A stretch of DNA of 64,000 nt. It comes from Lachnospiraceae bacterium (GTDB lineage Bacteria > Bacillota > Clostridia > Lachnospirales > Lachnospiraceae). Position numbers and translations under genes: made by a program. The stretch spans positions 62,001 to 126,000 of the forward strand of contig JAAZZQ010000069.1 of the NCBI GenBank assembly GCA_014239155.1, in the 5' to 3' direction. This document shows positions 26,029 to 35,383 of this stretch, one piece after another (the first letter of the stretch is position 1; the number at the start of each line of letters is the position of its first letter). The notes beneath the pieces are model-generated. The model worked only from the letters and a program-made list of their open reading frames with translations, was not told where the DNA came from and searched no databases.

Positions 26029-26215
26029 CTACCTATTGTCTAAAGCCAATGAGTTTCCTGATTCTTTGACCATATCTCTACAGGCGTTCATTTGGGCAGT
26101 CCTTGCCCTATAACGGCATATATATTTGTATTTTGTATATTTTATGTACCGAAGAAAGCTTGGTTTTCGTATTCTGATTTCTTGGTACAAACACCCATAT
26201 ACAGTTATCAATGTC
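26029..26215 (-). mobile_element. IS200/IS605-type right end and RNA scaffold relic
   Basis: Reading the minus strand, the sequence ends with hairpin AACTCATTGGCTTTAGACAA and TAGGTAGTTCAC (about 26060-26029) and contains ACGCCTGTAGAGAT, both matching the TnpB element right end at 3360-3428. Further upstream lies an AT-rich segment (to about 26215) of a type I associate with dispersed relics in Lachnospiraceae. No TnpB codons remain. The remaining parts of 25878-26318 have no gene. Confidence 0.45.
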
Positions 26216-26277
26216 CGAATATGAGTAAATTATAACAAAAAATTTACACTATGGCAACCACTCGTTTTGCACCCCTT

Positions 26278-26304
26278 AATCCACCGTCTAAAGACAGTGG
26301 GATT
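26278..26304 (-). mobile_element. second IS605-type hairpin relic
   Basis: CCACCGTCTAAAGACAGTGG (26281-26300) is an imperfect palindrome of the same type as those at 17225 and 26034. It lies just behind the stop of the CmpB-type membrane gene at 26319 and may act as its transcript end. Confidence 0.35.
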
Positions 26305-26318
26305 GCGGTCGTTTTATT

Positions 26319-26924
26319 TCAAATAGAACAATATTGTATTTTATTTACTATTTTGGAAGTAGAAGTCTTTTCGAGCTGAAAAAAGGTGCTGATATGTGTG
26401 CCAGTATTAGGTGCTATGGCAGAGTAGGCAGCGTCGACAATAAAGACCAACAGAAAGAGTACACATAAAGTAATACGTATTTTGATGGTCATGCGATGAT
26501 AAAATTTGTTAAAAACAGGTTGTATTAGGCAGATAAGAAGCACACCGCCAAGACCGAATCCAACAGCACTTGTAAGACAGACATGTCCTTGAAAATTAAA
26601 CATATGTTCGCTGTAATCCCACCATCGAATTCCCCATTTTTTCTCAAGCCAGACTCCTGCAAAATATTCCAACACAGAACATAAAAAGCAGGAGAGCATA
26701 AAAACTAATATAGGCTGTTGTCGCATTTTGTGAAGGAGCAAAATTAAAATAATACAGCCAATCCCATAGATTGGCAGATATGGTCCACGATAGACACCTC
26801 TGTTTACAAAGGTGTGGTTTGTGATTAGATAAAGTATCACTTCCCAGAGCCACCCAGCAAATGCAGTGGTAAAAAATAAGAGTGCATAGTAGTCAAATGG
26901 ATGTAGAATTAATTTCTTTCTCAT
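26319..26924 (-). CDS. putative ABC-transporter type IV membrane protein (CmpB/DUF1113)
   Basis: A 201-residue integral membrane protein with about five helices. The pattern AGWLWEVILY, NRGVYRGPYLPIYGIGCI, EYFAGVWLEKKWGIRWWDYS and FNFQGHVCL is characteristic of PF06541, named putative ABC-transporter type IV, though its transport role is not proven. No ribosome site of note precedes the ATG. It is a single gene. The PF06541 pattern is clear by eye. Confidence 0.85.
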   Translation of the reverse strand: MRKKLILHPFDYYALLFFTTAFAGWLWEVILYLITNHTFVNRGVYRGPYLPIYGIGCIILILLLHKMRQQPILVFMLSCFLCSVLEYFAGVWLEKKWGIRWWDYSEHMFNFQGHVCLTSAVGFGLGGVLLICLIQPVFNKFYHRMTIKIRITLCVLFLLVFIVDAAYSAIAPNTGTHISTFFQLEKTSTSKIVNKIQYCSI

Positions 26925-27145
26925 AATGATATAGTATTAATCCGAATTGCTAAAATAATTCATGGAAAGCGGTTATTTGGATATTTCTTTTTTGCGATAT
27001 ATGTGATATATTGGTAACAGCAAAGCCATATAATGGCATTGTTTTGCAGAGCTTAGGGACTGTGGAGAAGATAACTGGTAATATTGTTTTCTTACAGTCC
27101 TTTAAAGAAACATAAAATGTAAAAGAGATACACGGAGGATATGAG

Positions 27146-28648
27146 ATGGCTGATATTAGGAAACTTCAAAATGGAAGTGATGTGCGAGGAATCGCATGTG
27201 CCGGAATTGCAGGAGAAGATGTGAATTTGACAGAGGAGGCAGGAAATCTAATTGGAGGCGGATTTGTCAGATGGCTTGCGGATAAGAAGGGAAAGAAAAT
27301 GGATGAACTTCGGATTGGAATCGGTCATGATTCCAGAATTACAGCGAATAGTTTGTTCGCCGCAGCAGCAAAAGGAATTTTGGCGGCGGGTGCAAAGGTC
27401 TATGACTGTGGTTTGGTGTCGACACCCTCAATGTTTATGACGACAGTATTTGAACAGTTTGCATTTGACGGCTCAATTATGATTACAGCAAGCCATCTTC
27501 CATTTAACAGAAATGGCTATAAGTTTTTTGACCGGGATGGCGGCTTAGAACATGATGATATTACCAAGATTCTTGAGACAGCATCAAGTCTTACTGTTTC
27601 AGACGCAGATTTGTCTAAGGTAGAAAAAGTTGATTCCCTTTCTGTATATTGTGAATTTTTGCAGGAGAAGATAAAGAAGAGTATTCAGGCAGAAGATTAT
27701 GACAAACCGCTTGCTGGGTTGCATATTGTAGTAGATACCGGAAATGGTGCTGGTGGATTTTTTGTGGACAAAGTGTTAAATCCGCTTGGCGCAGACACAG
27801 TGGGAAGCCAGTTTTTAGAACCAGATGGGCACTTTCCAAATCATATACCAAATCCAGAGAATAAACAGGCAATGGAAGCGATTCGACAGGCAGTACTTTC
27901 TAACAAGGCAGATCTTGGCATTATTTTTGACACAGATGTCGATAGAATGTCCGCAGTACTTCCAAATGGAGATGAAGTGAATCGGGATGCGATTATTGCA
28001 ATGATGACTGCAATTATTGCGGAGGATTATCCGGGCGGAACAATTGTGACAGATTCTGTTACCAGTGACAGGTTGACGCGCTTTATAGAAGGCATTGGAA
28101 TGAAACATCACAGGTATATGAGAGGATATAAGAATGTGATAAATGAGTCGATTCGTTTGAATCAGGAAGGTGTTGTGTCACCGCTTGCTATAGAGACTTC
28201 TGGGCATGGTGCACTCAGTGAAAATTATTTTCTTGATGATGGTGCATATATGGCAGTGAAACTTCTTATAGCACTTGCAAAGGCAGCAAAAGAAAATAAG
28301 TCGCTTGCCTCTTTTATTGAACATTTAGAGAAAGGCTTTGAGGAGAGAGAGTATCGATTCAAAATACAAGGAGAGGATTTTAAGTCATATGGAAACGAAG
28401 CCTTGAATACTTTTGAGAAGAGGGCAAATGAAAGAGGATATCATATTGCGCCAAATTCATATGAAGGAATTCGTATTACCTTTGACACAGATGAAGTCAA
28501 GGGGTGGCTGCTGTTGCGCATGTCGCTCCATGATCCGCAGATGCCACTCAATATAGAAGGTGCGAGATCCGGCGATTGTGATAAACTTTTTAATATTGTA
28601 CTAGAGCTTCTCGATGGATTTGACAGATTGGTGATACCGACAAAATAA
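27146..28648 (+). CDS. phosphohexomutase (phosphoglucomutase/phosphomannomutase family)
   Basis: A 500-residue alpha-D-phosphohexomutase, interconverting hexose 1- and 6-phosphates. The phosphoserine loop is TASHLPFNRNG (about 113-123), the metal loop is DTDVDRM (about 262-268), the sugar-binding loop is ETSGHGAL (about 351-358) and a phosphate-binding C-terminal domain follows (EGIRITFDTDEVKGWLLLR). SHLP in place of the usual SHNP is a variation. GGAGG lies 7 bases before the ATG. It may supply glucose-1-P or mannose-1-P for cell-surface glycans. ispF follows 19 bases later, probably as one transcript. Confidence 0.9.
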   Translation: MADIRKLQNGSDVRGIACAGIAGEDVNLTEEAGNLIGGGFVRWLADKKGKKMDELRIGIGHDSRITANSLFAAAAKGILAAGAKVYDCGLVSTPSMFMTTVFEQFAFDGSIMITASHLPFNRNGYKFFDRDGGLEHDDITKILETASSLTVSDADLSKVEKVDSLSVYCEFLQEKIKKSIQAEDYDKPLAGLHIVVDTGNGAGGFFVDKVLNPLGADTVGSQFLEPDGHFPNHIPNPENKQAMEAIRQAVLSNKADLGIIFDTDVDRMSAVLPNGDEVNRDAIIAMMTAIIAEDYPGGTIVTDSVTSDRLTRFIEGIGMKHHRYMRGYKNVINESIRLNQEGVVSPLAIETSGHGALSENYFLDDGAYMAVKLLIALAKAAKENKSLASFIEHLEKGFEEREYRFKIQGEDFKSYGNEALNTFEKRANERGYHIAPNSYEGIRITFDTDEVKGWLLLRMSLHDPQMPLNIEGARSGDCDKLFNIVLELLDGFDRLVIPTK

Positions 28649-28667
28649 TGGAAATTAGGAGACTAGA

Positions 28668-29240
28668 ATGAGAATTGGAATGGGATATGATGTGCATCGT
28701 CTTGTGGAAGGCAGACCTCTTGTAATGGGCGGTGTGGAGATACCATATGAGAAAGGTTTGTTAGGCCATTCTGATGCGGACGTACTGTTGCATGCAATTG
28801 CGGATGCATTGCTGGGGGCGGCTGCGCTTGGGGATATTGGAAAGCATTTTCCAGATACAGATCCCGCTTACAAAGGAATATCAAGTGTAATATTATTAGA
28901 AAAAGTGGGACAATTGCTGGATGAAAATATGTTTTTTATAGAAAATATTGATGCGACAATTATTGCGCAGGCTCCTAAGATGCGCCCTTATATAGACCAA
29001 ATGCGCGAAAATATTGCGCGTGTATTGGGAATTAGTATAGAGCAGGTCAATGTGAAGGCAACAACAGAGGAAGGGCTTGGTTTTACAGGCGAGGGATTAG
29101 GAATATCCTCACAGGCAATCTGCATACTCTCAAGTCCTAGAGAATTGGTGATAATGGAGGCTGCCAGTACAAAAGGACAGTCAACGGACGCGCGTTTTTG
29201 TGAAGGTTGCCCGGGATGCAGTGCTCTGAAAGAAGCATAA
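28668..29240 (+). CDS. ispF: 2-C-methyl-D-erythritol 2,4-cyclodiphosphate synthase with Cys-rich tail
   Basis: IspF closes the cyclodiphosphate ring in the MEP pathway of isoprenoid synthesis. The family body (about 1-157) is intact: GYDVHRL with metal-binding Asp and His (about 6-12), [11 protein letters not shown] (about 33-43), [11 protein letters not shown] (about 56-66) and [12 protein letters not shown] (about 131-142). Usual length is near 160 residues; this one has 190, with a tail ending [14 protein letters not shown] that carries three Cys in a CxxCPGC pattern. The tail might bind metal or be redox-active; this is unproven. It overlaps none of its neighbours and lies between the mutase and a GNAT gene. 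Confidence 0.93.
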   Translation: MRIGMGYDVHRLVEGRPLVMGGVEIPYEKGLLGHSDADVLLHAIADALLGAAALGDIGKHFPDTDPAYKGISSVILLEKVGQLLDENMFFIENIDATIIAQAPKMRPYIDQMRENIARVLGISIEQVNVKATTEEGLGFTGEGLGISSQAICILSSPRELVIMEAASTKGQSTDARFCEGCPGCSALKEA

Positions 29241-29255
29241 AAGGAAATAGTCACA

Positions 29256-30419
29256 ATGGAGCAGATAGTAGGAGAGCAAGAAAATGAACAGAGAAGTAGG
29301 CGTAGTGTAGAGGCAGCTTTTAACATTGCTGTTTTGGATAAAACATCAGTTCAGATCGCAAAACTTTTATCCGAAGAGGCATTTTCAGGGCTTTATAGAG
29401 GAGAGGGAAACATTATATTTGCAGTGCAAGAGGATGAGGTACAATCTGTGCTGCAACTGACGTCTTGTATTGCTGCGATGCGCAGAAATCCGCGAAAAGG
29501 AGAAAAATGTCTACTCAGTATGGCAGATATTGAGCGGGTTGGGATAAATCGTATCAGTTTAGCTGCGACTAAGGTGCAATATCGCCAAAAGGGATATATG
29601 AGTCGATTGATGTTGGGTTCTTTGGAATATCAGCAACAGATGAAAATACCATTTTGTTTTGTGGAGTCTGGCAATAAATCGTTCTGGGAACATTTTGGTT
29701 TTGGATATATTTATGACAAGCCGCAATATGGGCTGAACACAGAACTGATATCACAAGAAGCGTTACAACAGGCGATAGAAGGAGATTTGATTCCCCTTCC
29801 GAATTCGGATGCTTTTCTGCATGTGACAGATTGTAACAGTGTCCTTTCGCTGGCTCATTTTGTGAATGCTAATCTATGCAAGCGTTACGGGTTGTTTATT
29901 ATAAGAAGTGCCTTGTATTTTGAACACTTTCAGAGAGAACTAGAAGGCGTTGGCGGAAATTTGTTTGAGATAGTGGAAAATGGGAAAATAAAAGGTTATT
30001 TCGCGTATAGAGGTGATTTAGGTATCAGGGAAGCAGTTTTTGCAGATGAGGCAGATAGAGAACGTTTTCTGTGTGTGAAAGGGAAAAAAAAGCCTGCTGT
30101 GATGGCGCGTATTGTAAATTTATCAGAGATGATGCGGCATATTTCAGGAAACGGAAAGATAACAGTTGCAATAAAGCTTACTGATCCTGTGTTGCAAAGT
30201 AATAATGGCGTATTTTTGTGGTATATTGACAAGAAGGGCAGCCATATGGAGCGGGTAGAACAGCGAAGTAATGACATAGGGGCTTCTGCGCGACCAGAGG
30301 TTACAACGACAATCGGTGAGTTTACTGCATTTATTTTTGAGTATATTCAGTTGAAACAAAATGCAAAATTTGATAGTATATACCTGTCGGGTCCTGTCTG
30401 GATGAACGAAAGGTATTAA
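29256..30419 (+). CDS. GNAT N-acetyltransferase, Eis-like
   Basis: A 387-residue protein built of an N-terminal GNAT domain (acetyl-CoA pocket region VQYRQKGYMSRLMLGSLEYQ, about 107-126), a middle GNAT-like domain, and a C-terminal part ending SIYLSGPVWMNERY, the order of Eis-type enzymes with an SCP2-like end. Such proteins acetylate amines, including some aminoglycosides, but the natural substrate here is unknown. AAGGAAA lies upstream of ATG 29256. It is the third gene in the 27146-31172 series. Confidence 0.75.
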   Translation: MEQIVGEQENEQRSRRSVEAAFNIAVLDKTSVQIAKLLSEEAFSGLYRGEGNIIFAVQEDEVQSVLQLTSCIAAMRRNPRKGEKCLLSMADIERVGINRISLAATKVQYRQKGYMSRLMLGSLEYQQQMKIPFCFVESGNKSFWEHFGFGYIYDKPQYGLNTELISQEALQQAIEGDLIPLPNSDAFLHVTDCNSVLSLAHFVNANLCKRYGLFIIRSALYFEHFQRELEGVGGNLFEIVENGKIKGYFAYRGDLGIREAVFADEADRERFLCVKGKKKPAVMARIVNLSEMMRHISGNGKITVAIKLTDPVLQSNNGVFLWYIDKKGSHMERVEQRSNDIGASARPEVTTTIGEFTAFIFEYIQLKQNAKFDSIYLSGPVWMNERY

Positions 30420-30449
30420 TAAAAAATTATACAAATGGGAGGGATGCGT

Positions 30450-31172
30450 ATGTCACTTGTTACAACACCACATATCAATGCCGAAAAAGAAGCTTTTGGT
30501 AGGACAGTATTGATGCCCGGTGATCCGCTTCGCTCGAAGTTTATCGCGGAAAATTTTCTGGAAAACACTGTTCTAGTCAATAATATCAGAGGGATTCAGG
30601 GATATACAGGGACTTATAAGGGCGTAAAGTTAAGCGTTATGGCGAGTGGTATGGGAATGCCCACGATAGGAATTTATTCTTATGAACTATTTCATTTTTT
30701 TGATGTGGAAAATATTATGCGTATTGGCTCGACAGGGGCAATGCAGGAACATGTAAAGGTACGAGATATTGTATTTGGTATGGGGGCATGTACAAACTCT
30801 AGTTATGGTAGTCAGTATGGGCTAGGTGGTACATTTGCGCCTATTGCAAGTTATGCGCTTCTCAAAGAAGCAGTTGCGCAGGCTGAACAAATAGGTGCGC
30901 AGTATCATGTGGGAAATATTCTTTCATCAGATGTGTTTTACAATGATAATCCTGCTGCCAATGAAGGTTGGCAAAAGATGGGGGTACTCTGTGTTGAGAT
31001 GGAGGCGGCTGCTTTGTACATGAATGCGGCGAGATGTAAAAAGAATGCACTTGCAATCCTCACAGTGTCAGACAGTTTGGTGACAGGCGAGGAGACAACC
31101 GCGCAGGAGCGGCAAAATTCTTTCACCCAGATGATGGAGATTGCGCTTAACACTGCAGTAAATTTGGAATAA
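30450..31172 (+). CDS. deoD: purine-nucleoside phosphorylase, DeoD type
   Basis: A 240-residue enzyme that splits purine nucleosides with phosphate to free base and (deoxy)ribose-1-P in salvage. Motifs: MPGDPLRSKFIAENFL with the phosphate-binding Arg (about 22-37), a phosphate-site RIGSTGAM (about 86-93), and VEMEAAALYM (about 181-190). ATG 30450 is preferred over 30435, because GGAGG sits 7 bases before it and homologues start MSLVTTPHI or similar. It closes the 27146-31172 run. Confidence 0.93.
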   Translation: MSLVTTPHINAEKEAFGRTVLMPGDPLRSKFIAENFLENTVLVNNIRGIQGYTGTYKGVKLSVMASGMGMPTIGIYSYELFHFFDVENIMRIGSTGAMQEHVKVRDIVFGMGACTNSSYGSQYGLGGTFAPIASYALLKEAVAQAEQIGAQYHVGNILSSDVFYNDNPAANEGWQKMGVLCVEMEAAALYMNAARCKKNALAILTVSDSLVTGEETTAQERQNSFTQMMEIALNTAVNLE

Positions 31173-31349
31173 AAGTTATTTTTCACAGGTCAGGAATGCA
31201 CATGTACTGCGCATTCCATAAGAATATGATTCAGAAGTGAGGGGCGATTTTTGCATAGCAAAACTTCAAATATCGTCTCGAATCGTTGCTATGAGCGATT
31301 TCATGCCGTGAATAGTAACGAAGAGAGCAAATAAGCCAAAATAAAGTAT

Positions 31350-31378
31350 TGACATAATTTAAATTAAGCGATACAGTC
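31350..31378 (+). promoter_or_regulatory. promoter for cysE-sigH block
   Basis: TTGACA (31350-31355) and TACAGT (31373-31378) are 17 bases apart, just before cysE. No T-box (specifier stem and TGGNACCGCG box) is seen in 31173-31394. A stem (31194-31217) with loop CATG may end the deoD transcript. Confidence 0.55.
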
Positions 31379-31394
31379 TCAATGGAGGCACAGG

Positions 31395-32078
31395 ATGGGA
31401 TTTATAAAAAGTGTGAGAAATGAGATAAAGGTCATAAGAGAGCGTGACCCTGCAATCCACTCTAATATGGAGGTCTTTTTATATCCGAGTTTTAAGGTGA
31501 TGCTTCACTATCGGGTGGCGCATCGGTTATATCAGAGCGGACATTACTTTTGGGCAAGATGGATATCGCAGCGTGCGGTTCGAAAGACTGGGATAGAAAT
31601 TCACCCGGGGGCAGAGATTGGCGAAAACTTTTTTATTGACCACGGAAATGGTGTGATAATTGGTGAGACGGCAGTGGTGGGCAACAATGTCACTCTTTAT
31701 CAGGGAGTCACGCTTGGCGGTACGGGGAAAGAGCACGGAAAGCGACACCCAACAATAGGAGATAATGTAATGATTAGCGCAGGGGCTAAAATTATCGGTT
31801 CTTTTAAAGTTGGTGAAAACTCTAAAATAGGGGCAGGAAGTGTTGTTATTGAAGAAGTTCCGCCAAATTGTACAGTAGTAGGAGTGCCGGGGAGAGTTGT
31901 GCGGCGCAATAATCAAAAGCTTGTGCGTGAAGATTTGAATCAGACCGATCTTCCTGACCCAGTCAATGAGGATATTAGAAATTTGCAACATGCAAACAGT
32001 GAGATGACCAATCGCATTTTGGAGCTTGAACAGAAAATTAAGCAGCTAGAAAAAGAACGGAATGGTAGAGATACATAA
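31395..32078 (+). CDS. cysE: serine O-acetyltransferase
   Basis: A 227-residue enzyme making O-acetylserine, the first step of cysteine synthesis. The left-handed beta-helix of hexapeptide repeats is visible (GIEIHPGAEIGENFFIDHGN, GVVIGETAVVGNNVTLYQGV with GGTGKEHGKRHPTIGDNV). Active-site residues DH and GKRHP are present. The extra C-terminal tail ends in a coiled-coil-like stretch (NRILELEQKIKQLEKERNGR). GGAGG precedes the ATG. It opens the cysE-cysS-mrnC-rlmB-sigH block, the same order as in many Firmicutes. Confidence 0.94.
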   Translation: MGFIKSVRNEIKVIRERDPAIHSNMEVFLYPSFKVMLHYRVAHRLYQSGHYFWARWISQRAVRKTGIEIHPGAEIGENFFIDHGNGVIIGETAVVGNNVTLYQGVTLGGTGKEHGKRHPTIGDNVMISAGAKIIGSFKVGENSKIGAGSVVIEEVPPNCTVVGVPGRVVRRNNQKLVREDLNQTDLPDPVNEDIRNLQHANSEMTNRILELEQKIKQLEKERNGRDT

Positions 32079-32100
32079 TATTTGGAGGTTTTGAGAGAAG

Positions 32101-33522
32101 ATGGAAAACAAATTGTTCCTGTATAATACACTGACAAGAAAGGTGGGGCAATTTATCCCAAACGAGGAAGGGAAAGTTGCAATGTACACCTGTGGACCAA
32201 CAGTGTATCATTTTGCGCATATTGGTAATCTAAGAAGCTATATTATGGAAGATTTGCTAGAAAAGACACTGCGCTATATTGGATATGATGTCAAGCGTGT
32301 TATGAATATTACAGATGTCGGGCATCTTTCCAGCGATGCAGATACGGGCGAGGATAAAATGCTCAAAGGGGCGAAGAGAGAGCACAAGACAGTTCTGGAG
32401 ATTGCAGAATTTTATACCAATGCATTTTTTAGTGACTGCGATAAGCTCAATATTAAGAGACCGGATGTGGTGGAACCAGCAACAAATTGTATTGCAGAAT
32501 TTATTCATATGATTACAGTTTTGCTTGAGAAGGGTTATGCTTATGAGAGCGGTGGAAATATTTATTTTGATACTTCTAAACTTGACGAGTATTATGTATT
32601 ATCTGGACAGAGCGAAAACGAACTGTTGGTTGGTGTGCGCGAGAATGTGGATGAAGACGCAAACAAAAAAAATAAGAGTGATTTTGTGCTGTGGTTTACA
32701 AAATCCAAATTTGATGCTCAGGAATTAAAGTGGGACAGTCCGTGGGGTATGGGATATCCCGGGTGGCATATTGAATGTTCTTGTATTAGTATGAAACACC
32801 TTGGCGAGTACATGGATATTCACTGTGGTGGTGTGGACAATATTTTTCCACATCACACGAATGAGATTGCACAGAGCGAGGCGTATTTGGGCCATAAATG
32901 GTGCAATTATTGGTTTCATGTGCATCATTTAAATGACAAGTTGGGAAAGATGAGCAAGTCAAACGGTGATTTTCTAACTGTGTCGCTGTTGGAGTCAAAA
33001 GGGTATGATCCAATTGTGTATCGTCTGTTTTGTTTGCAGTCGCATTATCGTAAACCGCTTGAGTTTTCTTATGAGGTGCTTGACAATATGAGTGCAGCCT
33101 ATGACAAATTGATAAAGAAGATTGGAACGCTCGACAAAAATGGTGCGGTTGATAAAGAAAAATTTGACTATTATAGGGAAAAGTTTGAGTCGGCGCTTTG
33201 TGATGACCTCAATTCTTCTATGGCGGTTACAATTTTATATGATATGCTTAAAGAGGAAATGTCTGATGCGACCAAACATGCGCTAGCAGAAAGCTTTGAC
33301 AAGGTTCTTTCCTTAAATCTTACAACTGCTCATGCATCAAGAGAGGCAGACAATACGATTGACGCAGCGCTAGAGCGCTATGTTCTCGATAAGATTGAAG
33401 AGCGCAAGGCAGCAAAAAAACAAAAAGATTTTGCAAAGGCGGATGCAATTCGCAGTGAACTGTTGGAGAAAGGGATTGTATTGGAAGATACACGCGAGGG
33501 TGTCAAATGGAAGAAGGCTTAG
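32101..33522 (+). CDS. cysS: cysteine-tRNA ligase
   Basis: A 473-residue class I aminoacyl-tRNA synthetase. The HIGH-like motif is FAHIGNL within TCGPTVYHFAHIGNL (about 29-43), with a zinc-binding Cys at 30; other zinc ligands lie in IECSCISMKHLG and the HTNEIAQSEA region. The KMSKS loop is GKMSKSNG (about 282-289). Length is normal. GGAGG lies upstream of ATG 32101. The end overlaps mrnC by 16 bases. Confidence 0.96.
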   Translation: MENKLFLYNTLTRKVGQFIPNEEGKVAMYTCGPTVYHFAHIGNLRSYIMEDLLEKTLRYIGYDVKRVMNITDVGHLSSDADTGEDKMLKGAKREHKTVLEIAEFYTNAFFSDCDKLNIKRPDVVEPATNCIAEFIHMITVLLEKGYAYESGGNIYFDTSKLDEYYVLSGQSENELLVGVRENVDEDANKKNKSDFVLWFTKSKFDAQELKWDSPWGMGYPGWHIECSCISMKHLGEYMDIHCGGVDNIFPHHTNEIAQSEAYLGHKWCNYWFHVHHLNDKLGKMSKSNGDFLTVSLLESKGYDPIVYRLFCLQSHYRKPLEFSYEVLDNMSAAYDKLIKKIGTLDKNGAVDKEKFDYYREKFESALCDDLNSSMAVTILYDMLKEEMSDATKHALAESFDKVLSLNLTTAHASREADNTIDAALERYVLDKIEERKAAKKQKDFAKADAIRSELLEKGIVLEDTREGVKWKKA

Positions 33523-33953
33523 AGAAAGGAAGTTTGCTCGCACAGATACACAGAGTGTTTGGCGGCGAGGAGATTGACATCAGAACATACTCGCCCCTAA
33601 CGCTGGCCTATATTGGTGACGCAGTGTTTGAGTTGATTGTAAGAACATTGATTGTGGAGAAGGGGCAGAGGGCGGCAAATACGCTGCATAAGCATACAAC
33701 GAAGATTGTCTGTGCGCAGACCCAAGCCCAGTTGATTGAGGCTGTGTACGAAAGTCTTACCGAGGAAGAACAAGATATTTATCGCAGAGGAAAAAATACA
33801 AAGACTCATTCTTCTGCGAAAAATGCCAGTCTTGCAGATTACCGAAAGGCCACAGGATTTGAGGCGCTTTGCGGATACCTTTTTCTAAAAGATGACACTT
33901 TGCGGATACTGCAAATTGTCCGTCAAGCAATGGATGCTATACAGATAGAATAA
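33507..33953 (+). CDS. mrnC: Mini-ribonuclease 3
   Basis: A 148-residue RNase III-like enzyme without the double-strand RNA-binding domain, which trims 23S rRNA precursors in Firmicutes. The signature LAYIGDAVFELIVR (about 33-46) carries catalytic acids, and SLADYRKATGFEALCGYLF (about 109-127) holds the second set. It overlaps the end of cysS, with its own GAGGGTG site inside that gene, so translation is likely coupled. Confidence 0.93.
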   Translation: MEEGLEKGSLLAQIHRVFGGEEIDIRTYSPLTLAYIGDAVFELIVRTLIVEKGQRAANTLHKHTTKIVCAQTQAQLIEAVYESLTEEEQDIYRRGKNTKTHSSAKNASLADYRKATGFEALCGYLFLKDDTLRILQIVRQAMDAIQIE

Positions 33954-33981
33954 CAGGAAAGGATATTAGTAAAGAGACCAT

Positions 33982-34722
33982 ATGGGATACAGGGAATTTG
34001 TGATTGAGGGAAGAAACACTGTGATAGAGGCCTTTCGTTCTGGAAAGCCAATTGATAGACTGTTTCTACAAGATGGCGTACAGGATGGACCAATACAGAC
34101 AATTAAGCGGGAAGCCAGAAAACAGGATACCATGATAAGGTTTGTTGCAAAAGAGCGGCTTGATCAGCTTAGTGAGACAGGAAAACATCAAGGAGTGATT
34201 GCGTATACAGCGGCCTATGAATATGTGGATGTAGCGGATATTTTGGCGGCGGCGCGCAGCAAAAATGAGCCTCCGTTTATTATTCTGCTGGACAATATTG
34301 AGGACCCACATAATCTAGGGGCAATTATTCGCACAGCCAATGTAGCAGGCGCGCATGGCGTTATTATTCCAAAGAATCGGGCAGCAGGACTTACAGCAAC
34401 TGTTGCGAGAACCTCTGCGGGCGCGTTAAACTACACACCAGTAGCCAAAGTTACGAATTTGGGTAAGACAATAGAGGAGCTAAAAAAAGAGGGATTATGG
34501 TTTGTCTGTGCTGATATGAATGGCACGACAATGTATCAGCTAGACTTAACAGGTCCAATTGGTCTTGTAGTTGGAAGTGAAGGGGAGGGGGTCGGCAGGC
34601 TTGTCCGCGAAAAATGTGATTTTATAGCATCGATTCCAATGAAGGGAGATATTGATTCCCTAAATGCGTCTGTTGCGGCGGGAGTGCTTGCCTACGAGAT
34701 TGTTCGGCAGCGGATGCAGTGA
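33982..34722 (+). CDS. rlmB: 23S rRNA (guanosine-2'-O-)-methyltransferase RlmB
   Basis: A 246-residue SPOUT-class methyltransferase with an N-terminal RNA-binding domain (about 1-75, starting YREFVIEGRNTVIEAF) and a knotted catalytic domain. Motifs: DNIEDPHNLGAIIRTANVAG (about 112-131), GPIGLVVGSEGEGVGRLV, and SLNASVAAGVLAYEIVRQR (about 225-243). It methylates G2251-type positions on 23S rRNA. It is the fourth gene of the cysE block, 28 bases after mrnC. Confidence 0.92.
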   Translation: MGYREFVIEGRNTVIEAFRSGKPIDRLFLQDGVQDGPIQTIKREARKQDTMIRFVAKERLDQLSETGKHQGVIAYTAAYEYVDVADILAAARSKNEPPFIILLDNIEDPHNLGAIIRTANVAGAHGVIIPKNRAAGLTATVARTSAGALNYTPVAKVTNLGKTIEELKKEGLWFVCADMNGTTMYQLDLTGPIGLVVGSEGEGVGRLVREKCDFIASIPMKGDIDSLNASVAAGVLAYEIVRQRMQ

Positions 34723-34740
34723 TAGAAAGGATAGACAAAT

Positions 34741-35382
34741 ATGTCTGGCATATATGAGACGCTAAAGGATGAGGAATTAATCGATAGGCTGCGCGATGGG
34801 GAAACCCAGATAACGGATTACATTATGGATAAGTATAAGCATCTGGTGCGAAAAAAAGCGAAATCTATGTACATACTTGGTGCAGATAATGACGATTTGA
34901 TACAAGAGGGAATGATTGGTCTTTTTAAGGCAGTGCGAGATTATGATGCGGGGAGAGATGCCAGCTTTTATACGTTTGCAGATTTGTGTATCTCTCGCCA
35001 GATGTACAATGCAGTACAGGCATCGCGCAGGGAAAAACATGCGCCGCTCAACACTTATATTTCGCTCTATGCGAATATGTCAGAGGCGGAGGGTGACGGA
35101 AATAGTACAGAACTGGTCAATGTGATTGCTTCCGCAGTGGAGACAAACCCGGAACAGCTTATGATAGACCGAGAAAATGTGGCAGATATAGAAGCAATTA
35201 TTGAGCGGGAACTCAGTGTCTTTGAAAAGCAAGTGTTGGATTTGTACATGACAGGCATGAGTTATTCACAGATAGCAAAAGTGCTGTCAAGAGACGAGAA
35301 GTCTACAGATAATGCACTTCAGCGGCTCAAGACAAAAATTAGAAAAGCGGTCAAGAAAAACAATAAATATTCAGTAAAATAA
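34741..35382 (+). CDS. sigH: RNA polymerase sigma-H type factor
   Basis: A 213-residue sigma-70-family factor that directs early stationary-phase and sporulation genes in Firmicutes. Region 2 includes DDLIQEGMIGLFKAVRDYD (about 44-62) and ASFYTFADLCISRQMYNAVQ (about 68-87). Region 4 is LSVFEKQVLDLYMTGMSYSQ followed by IAKVLSRDEKSTDNALQR. The position after rlmB agrees with sigH of Bacillus. AAAGGAT precedes ATG. A terminator-like stem and interspersed repeat follow. Confidence 0.9.
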   Translation: MSGIYETLKDEELIDRLRDGETQITDYIMDKYKHLVRKKAKSMYILGADNDDLIQEGMIGLFKAVRDYDAGRDASFYTFADLCISRQMYNAVQASRREKHAPLNTYISLYANMSEAEGDGNSTELVNVIASAVETNPEQLMIDRENVADIEAIIERELSVFEKQVLDLYMTGMSYSQIAKVLSRDEKSTDNALQRLKTKIRKAVKKNNKYSVK

Positions 35383-35383
35383 T

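Noticed and set aside
31173-31394. T-box leader before cysE
   Set aside because: No TGGNACCGCG antiterminator box and no terminator with T-run; only a simple promoter is seen.
31527-31991. 154-codon minus-strand frame over cysE
   Set aside because: Antisense to cysE, whose hexapeptide repeats are unmistakable.
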